NCBI RefSeq assembly: GCF_019734885.1
Contig: NZ_JAAXCM010000021.1
Span: forward strand, 248,001-312,000
Source: Pseudocoprococcus catus
GTDB taxonomy: Bacteria; Bacillota; Clostridia; Lachnospirales; Lachnospiraceae
Direction of reading: 5' to 3'
DNA length: 64,000 bases
Positions 34,519 through 43,757 of the stretch are shown piece after piece. The position numbers and the translations under genes were made by a program. How positions within the stretch are numbered: the first letter of the stretch is position 1; every line of letters begins with the position of its first letter. The notes under the pieces were generated by a model. The model did no database searches, was not told where the DNA came from, and saw nothing but the letters and a program-made list of their open reading frames with translations.

Positions 34519-37036
34519 GAAAATCATACTGACGTTCCTGGCTTATCTGGCGGCGTTTATTGTCTCTGTCTGTGTCAGCAGTTTTGTTTTAAATAGCGGG
34601 ACAGTAAGCGGTGAACTGCAGCAGACCAAAGCAAGTCTGCCTGTGCTTTATGTGAAGACAGGCGGGCAGTTTATCAATGAGATGCATGGCTATACAGAGC
34701 CGGTGGATGCTGGTTATTACCGTGATACATTGACACCGGTGGGGGAGAGTAAAACCATTAACCTGAGTATGAGTACGTATGATCATAACATTTCATCGGC
34801 AAGTTATGAGTTGTATAACGATCAGTACACAGAAGTGGTTGAATCTGGAGAGTGTACGAATCTTGAGAATGCCAATGCAATGGTGCAGATGCAGATCCTT
34901 TTCAAAAATAATCTGTATTCCAATAGAGAGTATTGCCTGCATATCATGCTGACAGATGATAAGGGAACGGTTTACCACTATTATACAAGAGTACGTTATG
35001 GGTCGGATTTGAAAGTGGCGGAGAAATTGAAGTTTGTTTTGGATTTTAATGAGGCAACTTTCAATAAGGATAGTATGGATGATATCAGCAGTTATCTTGA
35101 AACTTCTTCATCCGCCTCCAGTGCAGATATGAGTCTTGTGACATTATATTCGTCAGCGGATGTAGTGACATGGGGCAGTATGGAGCCTTATAGAACAAGT
35201 GAAGTGTCGATCCGGCTGAAAGAGATCAATACAGAGACTGCTGCCTTTACACTGTCTTATGCCATAGAGTCTTCGGCGGATGATCTCAATACTTTTTATA
35301 ATGTGAAAGAATATTATCGATTAAGATGGACAGATTCCAAGATTTATTTGCTGGATTTTGAGAGACAGATGTCAGAGGATATGAATTTGTCGGAGGTCAG
35401 CATAGATAGTGGTGCACTTCGATTAGGTATCGGCAGTGCGGATGATGTTCAGTATGCCGTTTACGGAACACAGGAGCAGCAGTATACGTATATTGTTTCC
35501 AATGGACAGCTGTGGCTTTATGACGGCACCAACAAGATTTTGACGAAAGTCTATGCGGATGCGGATGAGGGTCATAATTGCGGTCATGAAGATGATTGTG
35601 AAATCAAGGTCATTCACGCAGATCCGGATACCGGCGATTTATATTTTATTGTTTACGGCTATATGCACTCGGGAAATTATGAGGGCAGAGAAGGCATTAT
35701 GGTCAATCATTTCAGTCACGGAGATGTCATGCTGGAAGAAATGATCTTTATACCTTTTGATAAAGGCTTCGAGCAGATGAGAAGCGGTCTTGAGGAGCTG
35801 GCTTATATGAACAGCAATAACGAGGCTTATCTGATGCTGGAAGACTGTGTTTATAAAATTGATGTATCCCTTGGAAGGATGGAGAAAGTCTGGGATAATC
35901 TGAACAGCAGTAATTGCACAGCTTCTGATAAAGGCATTTTTGTCATGAGCGAGGGCGGCAATGATTACGGCGGCGACAGTTTAAAGCTTATAGATTTGAA
36001 TACAGGCAAAGAGCAGACGATCAGCGGCAGTGGTCAGTTGATCACACCTTTGGGCTATGCCGGAGAAGATCTGGTATACGGACTGATTGATCCGGACCTT
36101 GTAAAAGAAGATTCTACGGGGGTTATTCAGGCACCTGTCAGCGAGATACACATTGTGGATGGACAGCTGAATGATGTGAAAAGCTACAGTAAATCAGGAG
36201 ATTACGTGATGCGCCTGACAATCAGCGAGGGCAATATTTCCATGAAACTTGCCAAAGCTGTTTCAAATGGTGATTATACAGATTATGAGGATGATGGAGA
36301 AGACTATATCATCCGCAATATTGAAGCGTCAGACAGTACAGTTTATGTGGACAGACTCAAAGACGGTACAAGGGGTATACAGAACTGGCTGTATCTTGGA
36401 ACATCAGACAGTTTTGTACCAATCACACAGATTGCCAGATATCTTGATCCGGGATATGATATTTCCAAGAAGTATGAGTCCTCGGACAATGTGGAAATGC
36501 AGTATTATGTGTATACAAAGGGACGCATGGCAGCATCATTTAATACGATCCAGGAGGCTGTTGAGTACGGCAATACTTATGCCGGAACAATTATGACCAG
36601 TCATAAACAGGTTCTGTGGCAGAGAGCCGGCAGAGCTTATATCTGGGATCTGAATATTGACAGTATTGATAAGGCGGACAGTCAGACGGGCATCAATCAG
36701 ATTCTGATCAACAAGATTGCAAGCTACGAAGGCTGGGAGCTGAAATCAGAAGTGGATGATTCGCAACCGTTATTTGCAGCAATGTCAGATGCACTTCCGG
36801 CAGAGACCATTGACCTGACAGGTCTGGAGCTGACAGATGTTCTGCATTTTGTTTACAGAGACCGACTGGTGGCTGTGAAGATATCAGACAGCGATTATGC
36901 GCTGATCACAGCGTATGATACAAACGCTGTATGGCTGGCAGATCCTGTTACAGGAGAGGTCTCAAGTATGTCTCAGTCGGCGGCAGAGACATTGTTCAAG
37001 CAATACGGCAAAGTTTATTACAGTTATATGGATTGA
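34505..37036 (+). CDS. Large exported membrane-anchored protein of unknown function
   Basis: An 843-residue protein with an N-terminal membrane helix (ILTFLAYLAAFIVSVCVSSFV, shown by position residues 7-27) and a long extracellular part rich in Ser, Tyr, Asp and Gly. Segments such as QYTYIVSNGQLWLYDGTNK and YKIDVSLGRMEKVWDNL repeat strand-turn-strand patterns that recall a beta-propeller, but no named domain is evident. ATG 34505 follows AGGGGAGA at 34491-34498 inside the methyltransferase gene. pfkA follows after 64 bases. Similar uncharacterised proteins are expected in Lachnospiraceae. Confidence 0.72.
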   Translation: MSRTKKIILTFLAYLAAFIVSVCVSSFVLNSGTVSGELQQTKASLPVLYVKTGGQFINEMHGYTEPVDAGYYRDTLTPVGESKTINLSMSTYDHNISSASYELYNDQYTEVVESGECTNLENANAMVQMQILFKNNLYSNREYCLHIMLTDDKGTVYHYYTRVRYGSDLKVAEKLKFVLDFNEATFNKDSMDDISSYLETSSSASSADMSLVTLYSSADVVTWGSMEPYRTSEVSIRLKEINTETAAFTLSYAIESSADDLNTFYNVKEYYRLRWTDSKIYLLDFERQMSEDMNLSEVSIDSGALRLGIGSADDVQYAVYGTQEQQYTYIVSNGQLWLYDGTNKILTKVYADADEGHNCGHEDDCEIKVIHADPDTGDLYFIVYGYMHSGNYEGREGIMVNHFSHGDVMLEEMIFIPFDKGFEQMRSGLEELAYMNSNNEAYLMLEDCVYKIDVSLGRMEKVWDNLNSSNCTASDKGIFVMSEGGNDYGGDSLKLIDLNTGKEQTISGSGQLITPLGYAGEDLVYGLIDPDLVKEDSTGVIQAPVSEIHIVDGQLNDVKSYSKSGDYVMRLTISEGNISMKLAKAVSNGDYTDYEDDGEDYIIRNIEASDSTVYVDRLKDGTRGIQNWLYLGTSDSFVPITQIARYLDPGYDISKKYESSDNVEMQYYVYTKGRMAASFNTIQEAVEYGNTYAGTIMTSHKQVLWQRAGRAYIWDLNIDSIDKADSQTGINQILINKIASYEGWELKSEVDDSQPLFAAMSDALPAETIDLTGLELTDVLHFVYRDRLVAVKISDSDYALITAYDTNAVWLADPVTGEVSSMSQSAAETLFKQYGKVYYSYMD

Positions 37037-37100
37037 TAGTGATAGATGGTATGAATGTCTGCAAAGCGGACAGCAAAGTTCAGACAGGGAGGAAACAGAG

Positions 37101-38075
37101 ATGGGAGAAATTAAAACAATTGGCGTTTTAACAAGCGGCGGTGATGCACCGGGTATGAATGCAGCGATCCGTGCGATTGTCCGCACAGCGATTGCCAGCG
37201 GTTTAAATGTCAAGGGCATTATGCGCGGTTATGCGGGGCTGCTTAATGAAGAGATTATAGACATGGACAAGCAGAGCGTATCCGAGATCATGCGTCGGGG
37301 AGGTACGATGCTTTATACGGCAAGATGCAAGGAATTTATGACAGAAGAGGGGCAGCAGAAAGCGGCAGAGATTCTCAAAAAGCATGGAATTGACGGCCTG
37401 ATCGTGATTGGCGGCGATGGATCCTTCAGAGGTGCACAGAAATTGTCAGCCCTTGGTATTAATACCATCGGTATTCCGGGAACGATCGATCTGGATATTG
37501 CCTGTACGGATTACACGATTGGTTTTGATACAGCTGTCAATACAGCGGTTGAAGCCATTGATAAGATCAAAGATACGTCTATGTCCCATGAGCGCTGCAG
37601 TATTATTGAGGTTATGGGACGAAATGCCGGATATATTGCACTGTGGTGTGAGATTGCTAATGGTGCGGACGGTATTCTGATCCCTGAAAAAGAGCAGTTT
37701 GATGAGCAGGATCTGATCGAGACCATTCTTTCAAACCGCTTAAAAGGCAAAAAGCATCATGTTGTTATCAATGCAGAAGGAATCGGTGACTCTAACCGTC
37801 TGGCAAAACGTATTGAAACGGCTACAGGCATCGAGACAAGAGCCACTATTCTCGGACATATCCAGCGTGGCGGTTCACCGACAGCAAAAGACAGAGTCTA
37901 TGCATCTACCATGGGGGCCTATGCAGTTGACCTGCTGTCCAGCGGAGCTACCAACAGAGTGATTGCCTATAAAGCCGGTCAGTTTACAGACTTTGATATT
38001 GATGAGGCATTATCCATGAAAAAAACCATCGATGAGTATCAGTTCCTGATCAGTCGTCTCATGGTTATGTACTAA
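37101..38075 (+). CDS. pfkA: ATP-dependent 6-phosphofructokinase
   Basis: Phosphorylates fructose-6-phosphate in glycolysis. The 324-residue protein has the ATP loop LTSGGDAPGMNAAIR near residues 9-23, VIGGDGSFRGAQ (Gly after GGD, as in ATP-using enzymes) and the catalytic GTIDLDIACTDYTIGFDTA near residues 124-142. The usual GTIDND is GTIDLD here, a change of the asparagine beside the catalytic aspartate. The FLGHIQRGG-like motif is ILGHIQRGGSPTAKDR. ATG 37101 has GGAGG 10 bases upstream. A bidirectional terminator follows. Confidence 0.92.
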   Translation: MGEIKTIGVLTSGGDAPGMNAAIRAIVRTAIASGLNVKGIMRGYAGLLNEEIIDMDKQSVSEIMRRGGTMLYTARCKEFMTEEGQQKAAEILKKHGIDGLIVIGGDGSFRGAQKLSALGINTIGIPGTIDLDIACTDYTIGFDTAVNTAVEAIDKIKDTSMSHERCSIIEVMGRNAGYIALWCEIANGADGILIPEKEQFDEQDLIETILSNRLKGKKHHVVINAEGIGDSNRLAKRIETATGIETRATILGHIQRGGSPTAKDRVYASTMGAYAVDLLSSGATNRVIAYKAGQFTDFDIDEALSMKKTIDEYQFLISRLMVMY

Positions 38076-38116
38076 AATGAGATGAAACATACTTTGCAAG
38101 TTGCCCGCGTAAATTA

Positions 38117-38166
38117 AAATGCAGACAGCCCGAATTTTGTAAAAGATTCGGGCTGTCTGCATTTTG
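38117..38166. terminator. Bidirectional terminator between pfkA and the phospholipase-like gene
   Basis: A perfect 20-base arm (AAAATGCAGACAGCCCGAAT, 38117-38136) pairs with 38145-38164. A and T runs at both sides make it functional for both converging genes. Confidence 0.85.
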
Positions 38167-38191
38167 ATAGGTGATAGATCTGAATCCTGTT

Positions 38192-39133
38192 TTAGATTGA
38201 CGGATAAGGATTCATATGAATGATGCTGTTGATGAGGTCTTCGCGATCCATGTCCCATGCAAGACAGCTGTCCAGATTTTCAAGAAGCTGGTGGCTGTTC
38301 TGGAGTGCCTGTTCAAAAATTTCTTCAAAGGACAGGTAAGAGGCTTCAGGACATCCCGGATAAGTATACCATGGGTGCTTTTCAGTATTCATATAGTCCT
38401 GCTCATCGGACTGATAGTCCTGATAAATCTTCGCCCTGTGGGAAGGGAGAAGAGGAAAGCTGCCTTCAATTTTGTATCTTAAAAAATGGTAAAAATGTGC
38501 ATCCGGGCGGATGTGGATATTCTGCCGGCGCAGATTTTTGACACCATTGCTGATCTCTGACATCGGGATGCGGTATTTATAAGTTGTCTGAATCGTCTGA
38601 CGCATCAGATAAGCGATGGCGGACAGATCCTTTCTGCTGGCAAAAGTCAGCGCTTCAAAATTGAGCTGTGAAGGTTCCATATGGCACCGGCTTCGAAGAA
38701 GTACCGTGTCAATGGTTGTCTCGACCTTTCGACGGTGGGACATCATACGTGAAGATGTTGATTTGGCCGGAAGATCCTGCCAGACTCTGAAAAGGATGTA
38801 AGGGGAAGCAGACTGGTCAATGGCAAAAAAGCAAAGATAGCCTGCCATATATGCGATGCAGATATCACGTTCCTGATCACCCATGCCGCTTAAAGTGTCC
38901 AACATATTATTAAAAAATGCAGCATATTCCTGATTGCGCATTGTCATGGAAGCCGTACGATAGGACAGACCGCGCTTGGATAAAGTATGGGGATTAAAGG
39001 AAAGCAGATTATTTCCCTGCAGTCCCAGAAGAAAAGCATGGTTATTATTTTTGATGACTTCACGGATATAATTATCGGAAAGGATGTCACAGGATTCCAT
39101 TCCGAATAAATAATGAGTTAAAAAACCAGCCAT
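38192..39133 (-). CDS. Zinc-dependent phospholipase C-like protein
   Basis: A 313-residue protein of the zinc-dependent phospholipase C/S1-P1-like family. It starts MAGFLTHYLFG, where the histidine is a presumed metal ligand, continues with NNNHAFLLGLQGNNLLSF and has the AYMAGYLCFFAIDQSASPY core with the family's HD-like site altered. There is no signal peptide, so it would act inside the cell. Several histidines expected in the active enzyme are not obvious in the middle region, and activity is uncertain. It converges with pfkA and diverges from rarA. Confidence 0.75.
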   Translation of the reverse strand: MAGFLTHYLFGMESCDILSDNYIREVIKNNNHAFLLGLQGNNLLSFNPHTLSKRGLSYRTASMTMRNQEYAAFFNNMLDTLSGMGDQERDICIAYMAGYLCFFAIDQSASPYILFRVWQDLPAKSTSSRMMSHRRKVETTIDTVLLRSRCHMEPSQLNFEALTFASRKDLSAIAYLMRQTIQTTYKYRIPMSEISNGVKNLRRQNIHIRPDAHFYHFLRYKIEGSFPLLPSHRAKIYQDYQSDEQDYMNTEKHPWYTYPGCPEASYLSFEEIFEQALQNSHQLLENLDSCLAWDMDREDLINSIIHMNPYPSI

Positions 39134-39331
39134 AGATGGTCTTCCTTTCTGAAAGCAGTATACGCCTTTACACTAACATATTTACTAAACATCATACAGG
39201 ATTTGACGGAAATGTTCAATAAATTGAGTGTAAACTTTTATAAAAGGTTTATAAACAGCAAAAGAAATAAAAAAGTAGAACACTTGTTTCTTTTTGGAAT
39301 TTATGATAAGATTTTTTATATGGAGGTTGTC

Positions 39332-40666
39332 ATGGATTTATTTGATTATATGAGAGAAGATAAAATGGAGAAAGAGTCGCCGTTGGCATCGAGACTGCGT
39401 CCGAGAACCCTGGATGAGATTGTCGGTCAGCAGCATATTATCGGACGGGATAAGATGCTGTATCGTGCCATCAAGGCAGATAAGCTGAGTTCGATCATCT
39501 TATATGGACCGCCGGGAACAGGCAAGACAACCATTGCGAAGGTCATTGCCAATACAACCAGCGCTTCATTTACCCAGATCAATGCAACGGTAGCCGGCAA
39601 GAAGGACATGGAGCAGGTGGTTCAGGAAGCGAAGGATCGCATGGGCATGTACGGTAGGCGGACAATTCTGTTTGTGGACGAGATTCATCGGTTTAATAAG
39701 AGTCAGCAGGATTACCTGCTGCCTTTTGTGGAGGATGGAACATTGATCCTGATCGGTGCGACAACTGAGAATCCGTATTTTGAAGTGAATGGGGCTTTGA
39801 TTTCAAGATCTGTTATATTTGAATTGAAACCGTTATCAGTTGATGATATTAAGGTGCTGCTCAGGCGTGCCGTCTATGATGATGAACGTGGTATGGGAAG
39901 TTACGGGGCAGAGATTACAGATGAGGCTGTGGATTTTCTTGCAGATATGTCCGGCGGTGATGCGCGAATGGCATTGAATGCAGTGGAGCTGGGGGTTTTG
40001 ACAACAGAGCCATCAGGGGATGGGAAGATCCATATTACCATTCAAGTGGCATCAGAATGCATTCAGCGCCGTGTGATGCGCTATGACAAGAATGGTGACA
40101 ATCATTACGATACAATTTCTGCGTTTATCAAGAGTATGAGGGGATCGGATCCGGATGCTGCCGTCTATTATCTGGCCAGAATGCTGTATGCAGGAGAAGA
40201 ACCGGCTTTTATAGCCAGACGGATTATGATCTGTGCATCTGAGGATGTAGGGAATGCCGATCCGCAGGCTCTGCAGGTGGCAGTGGCAGCGTCACAGGCT
40301 GTAGAACGGCTTGGAATGCCTGAAGCACGGATCACGCTGGCGCAGGCAGCTGCTTATGTGGCCTGTGCGCCGAAAAGTAATGCTTCGATTGTGGCGATTG
40401 ATGAAGCGATGGCGTTGGTACGTTCTACCCAGGCGGCACCGGTACCTCCGTATCTTCAGGATGCGCATTACGGCGGAGCTGCGAAGCTTGGACATGGTAT
40501 AGGCTATAAGTATGCCCATGATTATCCGAACCATTATGTGAAGCAACAGTATCTGCCGGATGCTTTCAGAGACAAGAAGTTCTATCATATGGGAGATCTT
40601 GGCTATGAGAAGGTGATGAAGGAGCATCTGCAGCGAATCAAAGGAGGAGATGTGAATGAAGAGTAA
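39332..40666 (+). CDS. rarA: Replication-associated recombination protein A (RarA/MgsA)
   Basis: An AAA+ ATPase that acts at stalled replication forks with the sliding clamp and SSB. The Walker A loop is LYGPPGTGKTTIAKVIANTT near residues 50-69, Walker B is ILFVDEIHRFNKSQQDYLLP near residues 107-126, and sensor 1 is LIGATTENPYFEVN. The C-terminal MGS domain follows (EDVGNADPQAL, AYKYAHDYPNHYV-like). ATG 39332 is preceded by GGAGGT and gives 444 residues; upstream codons lack a ribosome site. It overlaps the phosphodiesterase gene by 11 bases. Confidence 0.93.
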   Translation: MDLFDYMREDKMEKESPLASRLRPRTLDEIVGQQHIIGRDKMLYRAIKADKLSSIILYGPPGTGKTTIAKVIANTTSASFTQINATVAGKKDMEQVVQEAKDRMGMYGRRTILFVDEIHRFNKSQQDYLLPFVEDGTLILIGATTENPYFEVNGALISRSVIFELKPLSVDDIKVLLRRAVYDDERGMGSYGAEITDEAVDFLADMSGGDARMALNAVELGVLTTEPSGDGKIHITIQVASECIQRRVMRYDKNGDNHYDTISAFIKSMRGSDPDAAVYYLARMLYAGEEPAFIARRIMICASEDVGNADPQALQVAVAASQAVERLGMPEARITLAQAAAYVACAPKSNASIVAIDEAMALVRSTQAAPVPPYLQDAHYGGAAKLGHGIGYKYAHDYPNHYVKQQYLPDAFRDKKFYHMGDLGYEKVMKEHLQRIKGGDVNEE

Positions 40667-41948
40667 GCGTTTGATCGTTGTTTCACTGGATGCCCTGAGC
40701 AGTATAGACTTTGATATGTTCTCCAAATTGCCGAATTTTAAGAAATTTATCCGGCATGCGGCATGCTGCCGACAGGTTCGGTCAGTTTATCCATCTTTAA
40801 CCTATCCGGCACATACATCGATTGTGACGGGACGCACACCGGCACATCATGGTATTGTGAACAATATTCTGCTGCAGCCGGAACGGTCATCGCCGGACTG
40901 GTACTGGCAGCGGAATTATATACGGGGAACGACATTATATGATGAGGTACTGAAACAGGGGAAGCATGTGGCAGCACTTCTGTGGCCGGTGACTGCGAAG
41001 TCTGAGATTACGTGGAATCTTCCGGAGATATTTGCCAACCGCAGATGGACGAATCAGATATTGACATCTGCGGCGAATGGGACAGTCGGTTATCAGCTGA
41101 TGCTCAATCATAGGTTCGGCAGGCTTCGTGATGGTATCAGACAGCCGGCGCTGGATAACTTTGTTCATGCATCCTTGAAGTATACGCTCAAAACCTATCG
41201 TCCGGATCTGACACTGGTCCATTTTACAGATCTTGATACACAGCGGCATCATTATGGTGTTCATTCAGAGGAAGCCGCTGCCGCAATCAAGCGTCATGAT
41301 GAGAGAATCGGCGAGTTGATGCATCTGCTCCATCAGAACAGAATGTCCGTTAAGCGGGATACAACGGTGATTATATTGGGAGATCACAGTCAATTGGATG
41401 TTCGGAATGTGATATTGATCAATAAACTCCTTCGTGAACAGGGGTATCTCAAGGTTCAGAATGGCAGAGTGACAGAATGGAAAGCCTATTGCCAGAATTG
41501 CGATGGCTCCGCTTATATCTATATTAAGAAGGAAGGCATGGATCGGGACGAGTATCTCCGTGTCAAGAACGGTGTTTATGACTGGCTGTGTGCCATGAAG
41601 AATGATCCGGATAATGGTATTGCTGCGATTTATTCTTCAAAGAAAGCAAAAGAGTTGGGAGCGGATCCTGAATGTACATTTATGCTGGAGGCAAGACGCG
41701 GCTTTTATTTTCAGAATGAATTGGATACAGCAGAGATTCCGGACATTCAGAGAGCAACTCATGGTTTTCATCCGGACAGAAAAGACTATCAAACCATTTT
41801 TATGGCTGTGGGACCTGACATTATTCCGGGGATGGAGATTGAAGAGATGTCTTTGCTGGATGAGGGGCCGACGATGGCTGAGATTATGGGACTTTCATTA
41901 CCTGATGCAGACGGCAGGATTCTGCATGAGATATTCAAAAATCAATAA
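40656..41948 (+). CDS. Alkaline phosphatase superfamily phosphodiesterase
   Basis: A 430-residue nucleotide pyrophosphatase/phosphodiesterase-like enzyme. The metal aspartate lies in VVSLDALSSID near residues 7-17, the threonine nucleophile is in VYPSLTYPAHTSIVTG near residues 46-61, and the second metal group is in HFTDLDTQRHHYG and ILGDHSQLD. FHPDRKDYQTIFMAVGPDI near the C-terminus carries the last histidine. There is no signal peptide. Known members cleave phosphodiesters of nucleotides or lipids; the substrate is unknown. AAGGAGGA lies upstream of ATG 40656, within rarA. Confidence 0.85.
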   Translation: MKSKRLIVVSLDALSSIDFDMFSKLPNFKKFIRHAACCRQVRSVYPSLTYPAHTSIVTGRTPAHHGIVNNILLQPERSSPDWYWQRNYIRGTTLYDEVLKQGKHVAALLWPVTAKSEITWNLPEIFANRRWTNQILTSAANGTVGYQLMLNHRFGRLRDGIRQPALDNFVHASLKYTLKTYRPDLTLVHFTDLDTQRHHYGVHSEEAAAAIKRHDERIGELMHLLHQNRMSVKRDTTVIILGDHSQLDVRNVILINKLLREQGYLKVQNGRVTEWKAYCQNCDGSAYIYIKKEGMDRDEYLRVKNGVYDWLCAMKNDPDNGIAAIYSSKKAKELGADPECTFMLEARRGFYFQNELDTAEIPDIQRATHGFHPDRKDYQTIFMAVGPDIIPGMEIEEMSLLDEGPTMAEIMGLSLPDADGRILHEIFKNQ

Positions 41949-41964
41949 AATCGGGATTTTTTTG

Positions 41965-41993
41965 TTGACATTTGCCTGATATCATTGTATCAT
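41965..41993 (+). promoter_or_regulatory. Consensus sigma-A promoter of the zinc transporter operon
   Basis: TTGACA (41965-41970), a 17-base spacer and TATCAT (41988-41993) form a near-consensus promoter. Transcription would begin near 42000, inside the operator-like palindrome described next. Confidence 0.7.
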
Positions 41994-42023
41994 TCCTTAA
42001 TGAAACTTAGTTCCATTAAGGAA
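41993..42023. promoter_or_regulatory. Perfect 10-bp palindrome over the start site of the zinc operon
   Basis: TTCCTTAATG (41993-42002) and CATTAAGGAA (42014-42023) are exact inverted repeats separated by 11 bases. The palindrome covers the -10 edge and start site, so a bound repressor would block transcription. It may be the site of a metal-sensing regulator (Zur, AdcR or MntR type); it does not match a consensus I can name. Confidence 0.55.
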
Positions 42024-42035
42024 GGCGAGTGTGAA

Positions 42036-43037
42036 ATGAAGAGAAGAATATATTTAGTTTTTGGAATCGTTATATGTTTTCTGATGATGATGATGACAGG
42101 ATGCGGCAGGAATATATCGGCCGGGAATGAGACATCATCAGGTAAGCTGACGGTTGTGACGACTCTGTTTCCTCAATATGATTTTGCCAGACAGATTGGA
42201 GGAGAATATGCAGATGTGAGTCTTGTGCTGCTTCCGGGAATGGAGAGTCATATGTATGATCCTACACCGGGAGATATGATCAGAATATCTGAGGCAGATA
42301 TGTTTATCTACACAGGCGCAGAGATGGAGCCATGGGCTCAGGAGCTGGCAGACAGTGTAGATATGACGAAGGTACAGGTGGTAGATGCTTCATCTGGTGT
42401 TTCTATGATGAAGGAAGAGGATGAAGAACATGAGCATGCTGATTCTGAGGAGGCTTCGGCCCACGAAGATGAGAACAGCCATGATCATGCCGGACATCAC
42501 CATGAACATACGTATGATCCGCATATATGGCTCGATATGCAGAATGCCGTGCAGATGGTTCGCAATATTGAGGATGCTTTCTGTAAAGCAGATCCGGAGC
42601 ATAAGGAAGTTTATCAGGCCAATGCCGAAGCTTATATAGAGAAGCTGAATGCATTGGATGCGGAGCTGAAAGAAATTGTATCAGAAGGCAGCCGCAGGGA
42701 TATTGTATTTGGCGGTCGTTTTGCATATGGTTATTTTATTCACGGATATGGGCTTGAATACGAGAGTGTTTATGACAGCTGTTCGGCTGACACAGAACCG
42801 AGTATGGCGCAGATGGCGGATGTGATCAATTACATGAAAGAACACCATGTAAAGTATATTTTATATGAAGAACTCTCAACGCCGAATGTGGCCAGAGCGA
42901 TTGCAGACGCAACAGGGGCGCAGATGCTGATGTTTTCAACCTGTCACAACGTGGCAAAAGATGAATTTGAATCCGGGATAACATTTATTGATCTTATGCA
43001 GCAGAATGCTGATACACTGAGGAAGGCATTGGAGTAG
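42036..43037 (+). CDS. znuA: Metal ABC transporter, substrate-binding lipoprotein (zinc type)
   Basis: The extracellular binding protein of a cluster A-I metal importer, 333 residues from ATG 42036. A signal peptide ends in the lipobox MMTGC near residue 19. The family start LTVVTTLFPQYDFARQIGG and the metal histidine in LLPGMESHMYDPTPGD are present. A His/Glu/Asp-rich loop lies at about residues 128-160 (HEHADSEE, HDHAGHHHEHTYDPHIW), which is typical of zinc-specific members. The downstream ATPase and permease complete the system. The operon has the promoter and palindrome just upstream. Confidence 0.92.
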   Translation: MKRRIYLVFGIVICFLMMMMTGCGRNISAGNETSSGKLTVVTTLFPQYDFARQIGGEYADVSLVLLPGMESHMYDPTPGDMIRISEADMFIYTGAEMEPWAQELADSVDMTKVQVVDASSGVSMMKEEDEEHEHADSEEASAHEDENSHDHAGHHHEHTYDPHIWLDMQNAVQMVRNIEDAFCKADPEHKEVYQANAEAYIEKLNALDAELKEIVSEGSRRDIVFGGRFAYGYFIHGYGLEYESVYDSCSADTEPSMAQMADVINYMKEHHVKYILYEELSTPNVARAIADATGAQMLMFSTCHNVAKDEFESGITFIDLMQQNADTLRKALE

Positions 43038-43046
43038 GAGGAAGAG

Positions 43047-43757
43047 ATGACGATTCTTGAAGTAAAAGATGTGTCGGTCATCTACAGTGATGACAAGAGG
43101 GTTGCTGTTGAACATGCATCCTTCAAGATAGAAGCAGGAGAATATGCCTGCATTATAGGCAGCAATGGTTCGGGTAAGAGTACTCTGGTGAAGGGGATTG
43201 TAGGCCTGGTACCGATTACATCGGGACAGGTGATTCATCAGCTTTCACCAGAGCAGTATGCTTATTTGTCTCAGATTACAGAGATTGAGCGGGATTTTCC
43301 GGCAACTGTCAGAGAGGTGGTTCTGACCGGAATGCAGCGATCTGCCAGACGCTTTCCGTTTTATACGCGGGAAGATAAAAAGAAGGCTGCGGAAGCTATG
43401 GAGATGTTGAGCATATCGGATCTGGCAGATTACAGGATTGGTAATCTTTCAGGCGGTCAGAAGCAGCGTGTGCTCCTGGCACGGGCATTGTGCCGGGAAC
43501 CGAAGCTTTTAATTCTGGATGAACCTTGTGCAGGACTGGATCCTGCAATTACAGCAGAGTTTTACAGCCTGATCGATCATATCAACAAGGAGCAGGGGGT
43601 AACGATCCTGATGGTTTCCCATGATCTTGATCAGGTTGAACAATATGCCAGTCATATCATTATGATGAATCAGACAGTTGAGTTTGATGGTGATCATGAT
43701 GCCTGGTGCAGACGATGTGCAGAGGAGGGAGGACATTATCATGACACAGTTAATTGA
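43047..43757 (+). CDS. znuC: Metal ABC transporter, ATP-binding protein
   Basis: The 236-residue ATPase of the zinc importer. Walker A GSNGSGKSTLVKGIVGL lies near residues 35-51, the signature LSGGQKQRVLLARAL near residues 133-147 and Walker B KLLILDEPCAGLD near residues 151-163. The switch histidine is in MVSHDLDQ. The C-terminus is short and acidic with several histidines and cysteines (HDAWCRRCAEEGGHYHD), possibly metal-related. It overlaps the permease gene by 17 bases. Confidence 0.93.
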   Translation: MTILEVKDVSVIYSDDKRVAVEHASFKIEAGEYACIIGSNGSGKSTLVKGIVGLVPITSGQVIHQLSPEQYAYLSQITEIERDFPATVREVVLTGMQRSARRFPFYTREDKKKAAEAMEMLSISDLADYRIGNLSGGQKQRVLLARALCREPKLLILDEPCAGLDPAITAEFYSLIDHINKEQGVTILMVSHDLDQVEQYASHIIMMNQTVEFDGDHDAWCRRCAEEGGHYHDTVN

